Part shown: one piece after another, positions 8,925-16,879 of the stretch
Layout: every line of letters starts with the position of its first letter
How positions within the stretch are numbered: position 1 is the first letter of the stretch
Program-made: the position numbers and the translations under genes
NCBI GenBank assembly: GCA_937899075.1
Contig: CALDJX010000183.1
Span: forward strand, 1 to 35,495
Reading direction: 5' to 3'
DNA from: an uncultured Planctomyces sp.
GTDB lineage: Bacteria > Planctomycetota > Planctomycetia > Planctomycetales > Planctomycetaceae
Length of the DNA: 35,495 nt
The notes under the pieces: model-generated
What the model saw: the letters and a program-made list of their open reading frames with translations, nothing else
Told to the model about the DNA's origin: nothing
Database searches by the model: none

Positions 8925-10445
8925 TTACTTCCGTCGGACTGGCTGCATGGGAGTCGCCGTTTCTGCTAACCCGGGCACGGATACTCGTAGCATTTGAATG
9001 GTCCGCGCGTACCCGGGATGAGCGATCTGATTGGTCCACTCGTGCGGATCTTTCGAGGTGTCATAGAACTCTTCCTGACCTGCTCCGTAGCGGATATATC
9101 GCCCCTGCTCGTTGCGAATGCTGATATAGCCTTCGAGTGGATTGCCCTTGTCGGTGAGACCGGAGATCGCCGTGCTTTCCCAATTGGCGTTGGGGTCTCT
9201 AAGCAGCGGCACGAGCGAACGTCCGTCTAAATACTCCGGCGGTTCCAGACCGCACAAATCCGCCAGCGTCGGATAAATATCCTGAAGAGAAACAAAGCGT
9301 TCGCTGACACCTCCGGCTCGAGTCACGCCCGGCACTCGAAACATCAACAGGCAGTGAGTGGCTTCTTCCCACAGCGTCGCCTTCTGCCAGTGATGTTTCT
9401 CGCCGAGATGGAACCCATGGTCGGTCAGGAATACGACGATGGTGTTTTCCCTGTAAGGACTCGTATCCAGGGCATCGAGCACTCGTCCGATTTGAACGTC
9501 CGCATAGGCCGTGGTTGCCAGATAGGCGCGAACGGCTTCCTTGTGCAGACCGTGACTCAGGATTTGATCAACATACTTGCTCTTGCCATCGGTGAGGGCT
9601 CGACCGAGCGCCGGCACATCACCTAGATCATTCTTAAGAAGTTCCGGAGTGGCCAATTCATCCAGAGGGAACATGTCAAAGTATTTCTGCGGTACGTACC
9701 AGGGCATGTGCGGATTGAACAAGCCGCAGGCAATGAAGAAGGGACGATCATGCTTCTTCTCAAGCCGCCTGATGGCCGCCTCCACATTCGTGGTGTCGTT
9801 CATTTCCTCTTCGGCGAGGTGGATGGGCCCCCAGTCCTGTTCGCCACGTCCGACGGGTGTCAGAGGGGCTCCAGGCGGAGCGGGATCGCGTTTATGACCG
9901 ACACGCTCGTCCCAATTCGGCTTTTGATCCCAGCCATGGGTGATCTTCCCGTAGGACGCCGTCGTGTAGCCGGCATTCTTGAAGAGACCGGCGAGTGACA
10001 GCGCATTTTTCAGCGGCTCGCTGTCCTTAACCTGCAACGCGTTGTGATAGTGCCCCGACTTCCAGGGGCTCACACCAGAAAAGAACGCAGTTCGCGAAGG
10101 AGAGCAAACCGGGCTGGCGGTATAGGCACGGCTGAAGTTGACGCCACTGTCGGCCAGCTTCCGAAGGTTCGGAGCGATCACCTTGCCAGGGTAACGGTCC
10201 GAATCCTTAAGGAGCCAACTGTTCAAATCATCGGCGATGAGGAACAGGACATTCATCGGCTTTTTCGGTGTTGAGTCATCCGCACTGCAGTTGGCACCGA
10301 TCAGCGCCAATGCAAGAACGGCAATCACAACCGTCAACGATTGGCACTTCACTGTGTTCCGCAGCACCGCCAAACAATTTCGATAATATTTCACGTTGTC
10401 GTCTTCTATTGCTTTGTTGAACCGACTGTCCGTCACGAATGTCAC
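8925..10445 (-). CDS. exported sulfatase, iduronate-2-sulfatase-like
   Basis: Up to 506 residues. The GTG at 10443-10445 overlaps the TGA of the upstream sulfatase by four bases, which suggests translational coupling. An internal GTG at codon 18 is an alternative start. The hydrophobic stretch [20 protein letters not shown] (~37-56) is an export signal. Motifs: LIADDLNSW (metal site), CSPSR at 114-118 with Cys114 for formylglycine, [23 protein letters not shown], and [15 protein letters not shown]. The last two are typical of iduronate-2-sulfatase and choline-sulfatase-like enzymes that act on sulfated glycans. It differs clearly from its three sulfatase neighbours, which suggests a set of enzymes for different sulfate positions. 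Confidence 0.93.
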   Translation of the reverse strand: MTFVTDSRFNKAIEDDNVKYYRNCLAVLRNTVKCQSLTVVIAVLALALIGANCSADDSTPKKPMNVLFLIADDLNSWLLKDSDRYPGKVIAPNLRKLADSGVNFSRAYTASPVCSPSRTAFFSGVSPWKSGHYHNALQVKDSEPLKNALSLAGLFKNAGYTTASYGKITHGWDQKPNWDERVGHKRDPAPPGAPLTPVGRGEQDWGPIHLAEEEMNDTTNVEAAIRRLEKKHDRPFFIACGLFNPHMPWYVPQKYFDMFPLDELATPELLKNDLGDVPALGRALTDGKSKYVDQILSHGLHKEAVRAYLATTAYADVQIGRVLDALDTSPYRENTIVVFLTDHGFHLGEKHHWQKATLWEEATHCLLMFRVPGVTRAGGVSERFVSLQDIYPTLADLCGLEPPEYLDGRSLVPLLRDPNANWESTAISGLTDKGNPLEGYISIRNEQGRYIRYGAGQEEFYDTSKDPHEWTNQIAHPGYARTIQMLRVSVPGLAETATPMQPVRRK

Positions 10446-11923
10446 CGAGTGCGCCCAAGGATTCGCTGCTCGTTCAGCAGGTCTGCCAACTGCTTTGCGA
10501 TATGCGGGTATTCGGCGAGAAGGTTGCTCTGCTCAGCGGGATCGTCTTTAAGGTTGTAGAGCTGGGCGCCAAGCTCATTTCGTTGCGGGATTCTCTTTAG
10601 CGTCGGGCTTGCTTTTCCCTCAATGTATTTCCACGGCCCGCGACGAATTGCATAGTTGCCGTTGGGGCTGTGCACGATCATGGATGGCCGTAGAGGCTCC
10701 GACGACGCAGCTCCCAGAATGGCGGGCAGGACGTTGAAACTGTCCTCGGCGAGTTTCCCGTCCGAAGAAATTGCCTGGTCGGTCAACGCCGCGACCGTCG
10801 CATACATATCGACAAGGTTGATCGTTTCGTCACAAACCGTCTCTGCCCCAACACGTCCCGGCCAGCGAACGATGAAGGGCACTCGAAAACCACCCTCATA
10901 GATGCTGTGCTTGCGACCTCGCAGTGTGCCGTTGCAGCGCAGGCCGGCTCGGTAGGCCTCCGCCTCCGGGCGGTCGCCTTCGGTCATCAGGACACCACCG
11001 TTATCACTCGTGAAGATGATCAGCGTGTCGTCGGTCGCCTTCATGCGATCGAGCGTGTCCAGAATCCGACCAACGGACAGGTCCAGCTCGTGAATCCAGT
11101 CGCCATAGAGGCCGATTCCACTTGTGTCTTTGGTTTTGGCTGATGGCGTATAGGGAAAGTGGATTGCGACCGGAGCGAAGTACAGAAAGAACGGCTCATC
11201 ATCGCGTTGCTTCTGAAGCCAGGAAATGGCGTCTGTCGTGAGTTCGTCCATCACGTTTTCGTCAACGCGTTGTGGAGCATCGATTCCCATGAAGTCTCGA
11301 CCGTAGGGTGAGCTTCCAGCAGGAACAACTCGATCGCTCCGTAAGCCAACGACTTCTCGATTGCGAACATAAACACCGGAGGCATCGCCATGGTTCTGCG
11401 GAACGGCGAAGTGATAGTCGAAGCCGATATCCAAAGGCCCGGGACTGAGCGGTTTCGTGAAGTCGTGTTTCTCATTTCTGTAACCAAGATGCCATTTTCC
11501 AATAGCGGCCGTTCGATAGCCAACCGACTTCAATAGCGAGCCAATTGTCGGACGTGACGTGTCGATGTGTAGCGGATCGTTTGTATTGATCACGCCGTGC
11601 TTCTGGTCCGTGCGCCAGTCGTACCGCCCGGTCAGCAATCCGTAACGCGTCGGAGAGCACACCGAGGAAGACGTATTGGCATCGGTGAAGCGTCTACCCT
11701 CTTTGGCTAATCGGTCGATATTGGGCGTACGAATATGAGCTTCATCTGCGCCGTAGCTGTTCACGCTTCGATAACCGAGATCGTCCGCAAGGATGATCAC
11801 GATGTTTGGCCGATCAGCGGCAACGGTCGTCGTTGCAATAGTCAATAGCAGGAAAATGCCGAAGACCGGCGACTGGATTCGAGCCGAAATTAGGTGCTGA
11901 TATTCCGCGGGGTTTAATCTCAT
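10442..11923 (-). CDS. exported arylsulfatase-like sulfatase
   Basis: 493 residues. The ATG at 11921-11923 overlaps the TGA of the FecR/LamG gene as ATGA, so translation is probably coupled to the anti-sigma gene. Signal peptide ~10-36 ([16 protein letters not shown]). Motifs: [15 protein letters not shown] at 89-93 with Cys89 as the formylglycine precursor, [16 protein letters not shown] and [20 protein letters not shown]. It should cleave sulfate esters in the periplasm. It is the first sulfatase after the sigma/anti-sigma pair, and its own stop overlaps the next sulfatase start. Sigma factor, sensor and at least two sulfatases therefore form one tightly packed unit. Confidence 0.94.
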   Translation of the reverse strand: MRLNPAEYQHLISARIQSPVFGIFLLLTIATTTVAADRPNIVIILADDLGYRSVNSYGADEAHIRTPNIDRLAKEGRRFTDANTSSSVCSPTRYGLLTGRYDWRTDQKHGVINTNDPLHIDTSRPTIGSLLKSVGYRTAAIGKWHLGYRNEKHDFTKPLSPGPLDIGFDYHFAVPQNHGDASGVYVRNREVVGLRSDRVVPAGSSPYGRDFMGIDAPQRVDENVMDELTTDAISWLQKQRDDEPFFLYFAPVAIHFPYTPSAKTKDTSGIGLYGDWIHELDLSVGRILDTLDRMKATDDTLIIFTSDNGGVLMTEGDRPEAEAYRAGLRCNGTLRGRKHSIYEGGFRVPFIVRWPGRVGAETVCDETINLVDMYATVAALTDQAISSDGKLAEDSFNVLPAILGAASSEPLRPSMIVHSPNGNYAIRRGPWKYIEGKASPTLKRIPQRNELGAQLYNLKDDPAEQSNLLAEYPHIAKQLADLLNEQRILGRTR

Positions 11924-13479
11924 TGTGTTCTCGCCATTTCTTCCAGTGCGGCCTGATGAAGTTCCGCGACGTCTTTGTCGCTTAACGCCCTGTCAAATAG
12001 AGCAAGTTCGTCGATGCGGCCATCCCACAGCCCGGTTCCGCTGGCTTCGGTACCGAACCAGACTGTTTCAGAAGCACAGCTTGCCAGCATCGCACAATCC
12101 GTGATTGTCATCAGCTTGCCATTCTGGAAAAGCCGCAACTGTTTGCCATTGGCTGTCATGACAAGATGACACCACGTCTTGAGAGGCAGCAGGGTATCGC
12201 TGGTTACGGACCGCAATTTGCCATCGATACTCCGGACTGTCGCCAGCAGCAAGCCGTCTCTATCGAGTGACAAACCAAAGTTGCCATCGTCGCCGCGGAG
12301 ATTGAATGCCACCGTGCTGTCATGCGATCGGGTTTCCAGATACACGAAAACAGCCAACGAAAAGTTCCCCGAACTCAATGGCGGCGGAGTGTCCACGCGT
12401 CCGCCGCGTCCCGTCGAATCAGCTTTGACTCGCAACGAACCGCCGGAAAACACTCCCTTTGCATGCGGCGGACGTTTTCCATCACCCGTCAAAACTTCAC
12501 CCGAGTATTGAGGTGGCTCCGAGACCAGGCCTTTGTCGCGGATCGGCATCCGGTAATAGGCGACTGGCGACAACTGTTTCACCGAGCGACCGTATTTTCG
12601 TTTTGGCTCGTCGAAGTTGCGGATGAATCGATCGGTCGCCAGTTTGATCTCCACGGGCTTAGACGATGAGCTATCAATCCGCACAGCCTGCGACGTTCGA
12701 AGATCGACTGCTTCTGCAATGTTGCTGCCTGAGTCGTTTCGAGAGTGGACACGAACAAGACCATCAAAGACATGAACCTCGCTCTGCCCAACTTCAACGT
12801 CGATCGAAAATTCTGTCCCGAAGTCGATGACTTCGGCCTCAGGCGTCTCCACCGTAAAACCAATTCCTTCGGGAGGCACGCTGGCTGAAAGACGACCGCT
12901 ATGGAGAACTAAACGCGTCTCGCTTTCTGTGTCAAATCGAGCAGGTGCCTCAACGTAGACCATGACTCCTCCAGCGAACTGGAGGTGCAACAGGCCGCGT
13001 TTCAGTTGGTACATCCCGACAGGCAGTCGCGATTCGCCCCAGACTTCACCGTTTTTCGTCAAAGTTGAGTCAACTTCAGCGACAATCGTGGCGACCTGCG
13101 GATCGTGGTTTAAGCCGACGCTCGCCCACCACGTAATCGCGGCAAGAATCAGCGAAGCGGCCACCGTTCCAGCAATGAGGAATGCGCGACGACTTCCATG
13201 AGAACGGAAGTTGGATTCACTCGTCAGGTGCAGATGATTGGCGGTCGAGACGTCGTCGCCTACTGAAGAATTCGTGACGAAAGTGGATCGGGTGAAATCC
13301 GCTTCTGAGAGCGCAGCAAGATTGGAAATGGCGGAGTCCAGATTCAGGTACTCGGTGAAATCACGCCGAAGCTCTTCGTCATTGCGTAACGCCGCGTCGA
13401 GTTTCAGCAGTTGATCTTTGCTGATTACTCCTGACACGTACTCGGCAAAAATCGCTCGTGGTTCGCTGTCTGCGTTCAC
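11920..13479 (-). CDS. FecR-like anti-sigma/sensor protein with LamG domain
   Basis: 519 residues from the GTG at 13477-13479. That start overlaps the sigma-factor TGA as GTGA and has GGAGG about seven bases upstream; a frame upstream to 13548 exists but would overlap the sigma gene by 73 bp. Order: cytoplasmic N-terminus (~1-95, EYVSGVISKDQLLKLDAALR resembles planctomycete anti-sigma N-termini), one membrane helix (~99-122, AFLIAGTVAASLILAAITWW), a periplasmic FecR-like domain (~129-252, TPEAEVIDFGTEFSIDV), and a C-terminal LamG/concanavalin-like domain (~350-515, RIDELALFDRALSDKDVAEL). It probably restrains the adjacent ECF factor, with LamG sensing polysaccharide outside. The ligand is inference. 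Confidence 0.88.
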   Translation of the reverse strand: MNADSEPRAIFAEYVSGVISKDQLLKLDAALRNDEELRRDFTEYLNLDSAISNLAALSEADFTRSTFVTNSSVGDDVSTANHLHLTSESNFRSHGSRRAFLIAGTVAASLILAAITWWASVGLNHDPQVATIVAEVDSTLTKNGEVWGESRLPVGMYQLKRGLLHLQFAGGVMVYVEAPARFDTESETRLVLHSGRLSASVPPEGIGFTVETPEAEVIDFGTEFSIDVEVGQSEVHVFDGLVRVHSRNDSGSNIAEAVDLRTSQAVRIDSSSSKPVEIKLATDRFIRNFDEPKRKYGRSVKQLSPVAYYRMPIRDKGLVSEPPQYSGEVLTGDGKRPPHAKGVFSGGSLRVKADSTGRGGRVDTPPPLSSGNFSLAVFVYLETRSHDSTVAFNLRGDDGNFGLSLDRDGLLLATVRSIDGKLRSVTSDTLLPLKTWCHLVMTANGKQLRLFQNGKLMTITDCAMLASCASETVWFGTEASGTGLWDGRIDELALFDRALSDKDVAELHQAALEEMARTQ

Positions 13480-14009
13480 GAAACGCCCTCCGTCTGAAGA
13501 GTGCGTCGTGTGCACTCCAACAATCGAAGTCGCGTTCGATGGAGCCACTGATAAAACGCAGAAACCGTCCGACCGCTGCTCTCGGCCACCTGCTGAATCT
13601 CTGCTTCTGGTTCGTACGCCGCCAGTACGAGTGCGCGATGTTCCGCCGACAGTTTGTCGAGACAGCTTTCCAGCGCGTCTCGCTGAGCTGCAAGTCGTGT
13701 CTCAATGGCCGCGGACTCGTTCGCAACGGCTTCAACGATATCTTCCGATAGAACGAGTCGATCCCGAGCGATATCCCGTCGCCAGGCCAGCACTTCGTAG
13801 CGGGCAACACCGAACGCCCAGGTCCTGAACGAGTCCGGCTCGTCGAGCTGACTGAACTTCCGCCAAAGGACCAGTGCAACACTCTGCGTCACATCTGCCG
13901 CGTCCTGCCGAGTGGGGACCAAGCGGCGCACGAACGCTCGAATCGCCGGCTCATTTGCCGTGAATAAAGTCAGAAACTGTTCGTGAGTATTTGCGAGGCC
14001 TGGTTCCAT
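13476..14009 (-). CDS. ECF RNA polymerase sigma factor
   Basis: 177 residues. Region 2 lies at ~18-80 (FVRRLVPTRQDAADVTQSVALVLWRKF with FRTWAFGVARYEVLAWRR), and region 4 at ~116-171 (LDKLSAEHRALVLAAY, then the helix-turn-helix VAESSGRTVSAFYQWLHRTR). The DAADVTQ and FRTWAFGVARY wording is characteristic of the planctomycete/verrucomicrobial ECF group. It directs RNA polymerase to a small regulon, which plausibly includes its own operon. It is the first gene of the minus-strand unit and overlaps the anti-sigma gene by four bases. A perfect dyad at 14021-14036 lies just upstream and includes part of the likely ribosome binding site. Confidence 0.95.
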   Translation of the reverse strand: MEPGLANTHEQFLTLFTANEPAIRAFVRRLVPTRQDAADVTQSVALVLWRKFSQLDEPDSFRTWAFGVARYEVLAWRRDIARDRLVLSEDIVEAVANESAAIETRLAAQRDALESCLDKLSAEHRALVLAAYEPEAEIQQVAESSGRTVSAFYQWLHRTRLRLLECTRRTLQTEGVS

Positions 14010-14020
14010 CGAGAGTACAC

Positions 14021-14036
14021 TCCGCGAAATCGCGGA
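14021..14036 (-). promoter_or_regulatory. perfect dyad over the sigma-factor leader
   Basis: On the coding strand the sequence reads TCCGCG-ATTT-CGCGGA, a perfect 6-bp dyad with a 4-nt loop, ending 11 bases before the ATG of the ECF sigma gene. The only Shine-Dalgarno-like motif (GGAG) shares its GGA with the right arm. A stem in the mRNA would hide it; alternatively the dyad is a DNA operator. The dyad itself is seen; the function is inferred. Confidence 0.5.
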
Positions 14037-14247
14037 ATTTTACGCAGAATCTTTGCGAAATTGTGATCTGTACTCGTTCAGGTCTCCAGGTGACGCCTGT
14101 TTCGGAGTCATCGATACTTCAATGGTTGTTTCCCGCGGTCGCTTGAACTCAACGCAGGGCAGCGGATTCGACACGAGCATCGGCGATTCGTGGGACAAAG
14201 GCCTTTCTGCGATCGAGCTCCTGCACAAAAACCATGAAGATGGTCTA

Positions 14248-15402
14248 TCAACGGGCTGCTTTGATGGTGACGTCGTACTCGCCGGGGAAGTAGGACTTCT
14301 TTCCGTCGACTCGTGCTCCGACGACTTTGAATTTGCTGGACGATGGCGGGAGCAGGAAGTAGAGAAAGCCTTCGTCTTCGTAGACGCACGGGTAGAGTGT
14401 CTGGTCGATTCTTGCACAGACATTGAAGCCGAGACCGTCAACGCTGCACCCAAGGCCGACGGAGTCGCGGTAGACGGCGAAGTTTTCTACGCCCTGCTGG
14501 TTGCGGGCGGCGACTTCCCAGTCATTGAAGAAGTCTTTCAGAGCCTTACTGACTGCCTTGCTGTGAGGTGATTCTAACTGGTCGTAGTTTTCGCCGTACC
14601 AGGTTCGCAGGTCATCATCAATGGGGAATCGGACGAATCGCGTATCACTTCCTGTCAGGATCTGAATCTCAAGGCCGGCGTCGGTTGCTGTGAACTGAGT
14701 TTCGACAAGCTGGCTTTTCAGCCGCTCGCGATTTTCGGCGAAGTGGTTCAGGACGCTTGTCCTGACGTCGGCAGAAACGTCAACCAGGTTTTTGTCGACA
14801 ATCTTTGGCGGAAGCGACTCGTTCTTGATGAAGGCTGCTGTTCGGTGGCCGTTCAGACTTGGGAGCTGTTGCAAATATAGCCAGCCGATTCCGCTAACCA
14901 GTGCGGCTCCGCAAAGTACGGGGAACCATAGTCCCGAATTCTTGCGTTTTGATCGGCGACGCACAGACGCCGCAATCGATGAACCAGCTGGAATGATCGG
15001 TTGGCCCGTTCCCGCTGACGGTGGTCCAGGAAACTGGACTGGATCCGTCGGGCCACCCACTTGCGGAAAAGCCTGCTCTGCCTGCGGAAAGACATTGGGC
15101 GCGACGGCCGGTGTCTGAACAGGAAATTGGCTGGGCGGAGCGGGCGGTGCAAATTTTTGAGCGGGATCAACTTGAGCATGGGCAGTCTGCGCAGGATCAA
15201 ACGGCAAGGGAGCAGGTGCGACCGGCGGCGCTGTCAGGTCAGGCATCGGGGGCTGCTCAGGCACTGCCTGTTGCGGTGGATCGGCGACCTGCGGAACGAG
15301 CAACTTCGTCTGGCAAGTAGGGCAAGAGCCTTTTGCTCCCGCGGCGGCATCGGGAACGCGGATTGCAGCACCGCACTGGGGGCAGTTGAATTCGATAGCC
15401 AT
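14248..15402 (-). CDS. zinc-ribbon, proline-rich, single-pass membrane protein
   Basis: 384 residues. The N-terminus is a zinc ribbon of the GFA/MJ0042-like kind common in planctomycetes: FNCPQCG (Cys7, Cys10) and GSCPTCQ (Cys27, Cys30). A ~95-residue Pro/Gln-rich linker (~40-135) follows, then a basic patch RRRSKRKN (148-155), one membrane helix (~157-178, LWFPVLCGAALVSGIGWLYL) and a ~200-residue C-terminal domain without a motif I recognise. By the positive-inside rule the zinc ribbon and linker are cytoplasmic and the C-terminal domain is outside. The role is unknown. It begins seven bases after the preceding small gene ends, so the two are probably cotranscribed. Confidence 0.85.
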   Translation of the reverse strand: MAIEFNCPQCGAAIRVPDAAAGAKGSCPTCQTKLLVPQVADPPQQAVPEQPPMPDLTAPPVAPAPLPFDPAQTAHAQVDPAQKFAPPAPPSQFPVQTPAVAPNVFPQAEQAFPQVGGPTDPVQFPGPPSAGTGQPIIPAGSSIAASVRRRSKRKNSGLWFPVLCGAALVSGIGWLYLQQLPSLNGHRTAAFIKNESLPPKIVDKNLVDVSADVRTSVLNHFAENRERLKSQLVETQFTATDAGLEIQILTGSDTRFVRFPIDDDLRTWYGENYDQLESPHSKAVSKALKDFFNDWEVAARNQQGVENFAVYRDSVGLGCSVDGLGFNVCARIDQTLYPCVYEDEGFLYFLLPPSSSKFKVVGARVDGKKSYFPGEYDVTIKAAR

Positions 15403-15409
15403 GTTAACT

Positions 15410-15745
15410 TTATGCTTCTATCAGCTGTGGCAGATTGTCGACTGATTCAAAATCGGAAGAACGTTTCAGATGCTGGGCGGGGCGTCCGCTCATGACAGGC
15501 TTTTCGCGGTTGATAGAGCGAGTTGCGAATGAGGCCGAACCTGGAATTACCCGTCGTTTTAGTTTCGCATCTGTCGGCCGGTTGAGTTGAATGAGAACGT
15601 TTTCATACTCGAAATTCTGCATGTCAAACTTGGCAGAATCGTCAGGAACGGTAATTCGCCGCCCGGTGCTCACTGGTAAGGCTGCGGCTTTCTCTGCAAA
15701 TCCGCCGGTGATACCGGCCGCACGATTTGCTAGAGTCTCACGCAT
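15410..15745 (-). CDS. small hypothetical protein, 111 aa
   Basis: I do not recognise this protein. A GGAG eight bases before the ATG and tight spacing to the zinc-ribbon gene (seven bases) argue that it is real. The sequence is hydrophilic, with a middle stretch DMQNFEYENVLIQLNR, a basic second half, and no signal peptide or membrane helix. It probably shares a promoter with the zinc-ribbon gene in the 108-bp divergent gap before the kinase at 15854. Confidence 0.6.
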   Translation of the reverse strand: MRETLANRAAGITGGFAEKAAALPVSTGRRITVPDDSAKFDMQNFEYENVLIQLNRPTDAKLKRRVIPGSASFATRSINREKPVMSGRPAQHLKRSSDFESVDNLPQLIEA

Positions 15746-15810
15746 CTGACACTCCAGATAAACGCCGATCTTACTGTTTAATCAATGACGCATAACGCGT
15801 TCGACTATTA

Positions 15811-15840
15811 GCAATCATTCACAGAGCAATCATTCACAGA
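15811..15840. repeat. 15-bp tandem duplication before the GHMP kinase gene
   Basis: The unit gcaatcattcacaga occurs twice with no gap (15811-15825 and 15826-15840) and ends 13 bases before the kinase ATG at 15854, within the short divergent promoter region. It may be a recent slippage duplication or a paired binding site. Confidence 0.85.
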
Positions 15841-15853
15841 ATGGTCCTGGATC

Positions 15854-16864
15854 ATGGAACTGATTCGAGCACGAGCCTTCGCGCGAGCCGGTCTGATCGG
15901 CAACCCTTCAGACGGTTATCACGGAAGAACTCTGTCGCTGATCGTCCGAAACTATTGGGCTGAGGTCGTTCTCTACGAATGGGAAGACCTTGAAATCATT
16001 CTCAGCCAGGAAGATCGCTGCCGATTCGGCTCCATGGCAGAGTTGCAGCAGGACGTGAAGCTTCATGGATACTACGGCGGAGTTCGGCTGGTGAAGGCGA
16101 CGATTCGGTGCTTTGCTGATTACTGCCAGCGGAACGGAATTCAGCATCACCGTCGAAACTTCTCAATCCGCTATCAGAGCAACATTCCGCGTGCCGTCGG
16201 CATGGCCGGGTCGAGCGGCATCATCATCGCCACACTTCGAGCATTGATGCAGTTTTACAAAGTTAACATCCCGCTCGAAGTTCAACCTTCGCTCGCGCTT
16301 AGTGTCGAAACGGGAGAATTGCGAATCAACGGTGGGCTCCAGGATCGCGTTGCACAGGTCTACGAAGGCCTGGTTTTCATGAATTTTGCCGAGGAACGAA
16401 CCCGGATTCTCGACGGCATGGAAGTGGGGCAGTACGAACGGATTGATCCATCATTGCTCCCGAATATTTACATGGCATTCAGCCATGATGCCGGAGAGCC
16501 TACTGAAGTCACTCACGCGCCGCTGCGAGCGAGGTTTGACGAGGGCGACCCGAAGATTCACGCGGCAATGAAGCGTTTCGCTGAAATCACTGACGAAGCC
16601 AGGGCCGCGTTGCTCGCGGGAGACCAGCAGAGATTTCATCAACTGGTGGATGAGAATTTTGATCTGCGACAATCGATCTGCGACCTGTCTCCGTCACACG
16701 TCCGCATGATCGAAGCCGCTCGAAGCGCGGGCGCTTCTGCAAAGTTTGCTGGCTCCGGCGGAGCGATCGTTGGCACTTTCAGCGACCGGTCGCAGTACGA
16801 AGCTCTTAGACGAAACCTCACGGCTATCGGTTGTGAAGTTTTCCGGCCGCAGATCGAAGCGTGA
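15854..16864 (+). CDS. GHMP-family sugar kinase, glucuronokinase-like
   Basis: 336 residues. Motif 1 is RAGLIGNPSDGYHGRTLS (12-28). Motif 2, the ATP loop, is PRAVGMAGSSGI (112-123). Motif 3 is AKFAGSGGAIVG near the C-terminus. The GELRINGGLQDRVAQVYEGL stretch (154-173), with Asp164 as candidate catalytic base, closely recalls plant glucuronokinase, more than galactokinase or mevalonate kinase. The likely reaction is ATP-dependent 1-phosphorylation of a uronic acid or related sugar in the cytoplasm. That would fit an organism that degrades sulfated, uronate-containing polysaccharide, but the exact sugar is inference. The gene is transcribed toward mnmG, with only 15 bp between their ends. Confidence 0.85.
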   Translation: MELIRARAFARAGLIGNPSDGYHGRTLSLIVRNYWAEVVLYEWEDLEIILSQEDRCRFGSMAELQQDVKLHGYYGGVRLVKATIRCFADYCQRNGIQHHRRNFSIRYQSNIPRAVGMAGSSGIIIATLRALMQFYKVNIPLEVQPSLALSVETGELRINGGLQDRVAQVYEGLVFMNFAEERTRILDGMEVGQYERIDPSLLPNIYMAFSHDAGEPTEVTHAPLRARFDEGDPKIHAAMKRFAEITDEARAALLAGDQQRFHQLVDENFDLRQSICDLSPSHVRMIEAARSAGASAKFAGSGGAIVGTFSDRSQYEALRRNLTAIGCEVFRPQIEA

Positions 16865-16879
16865 GTTCTTTCGAACGTG

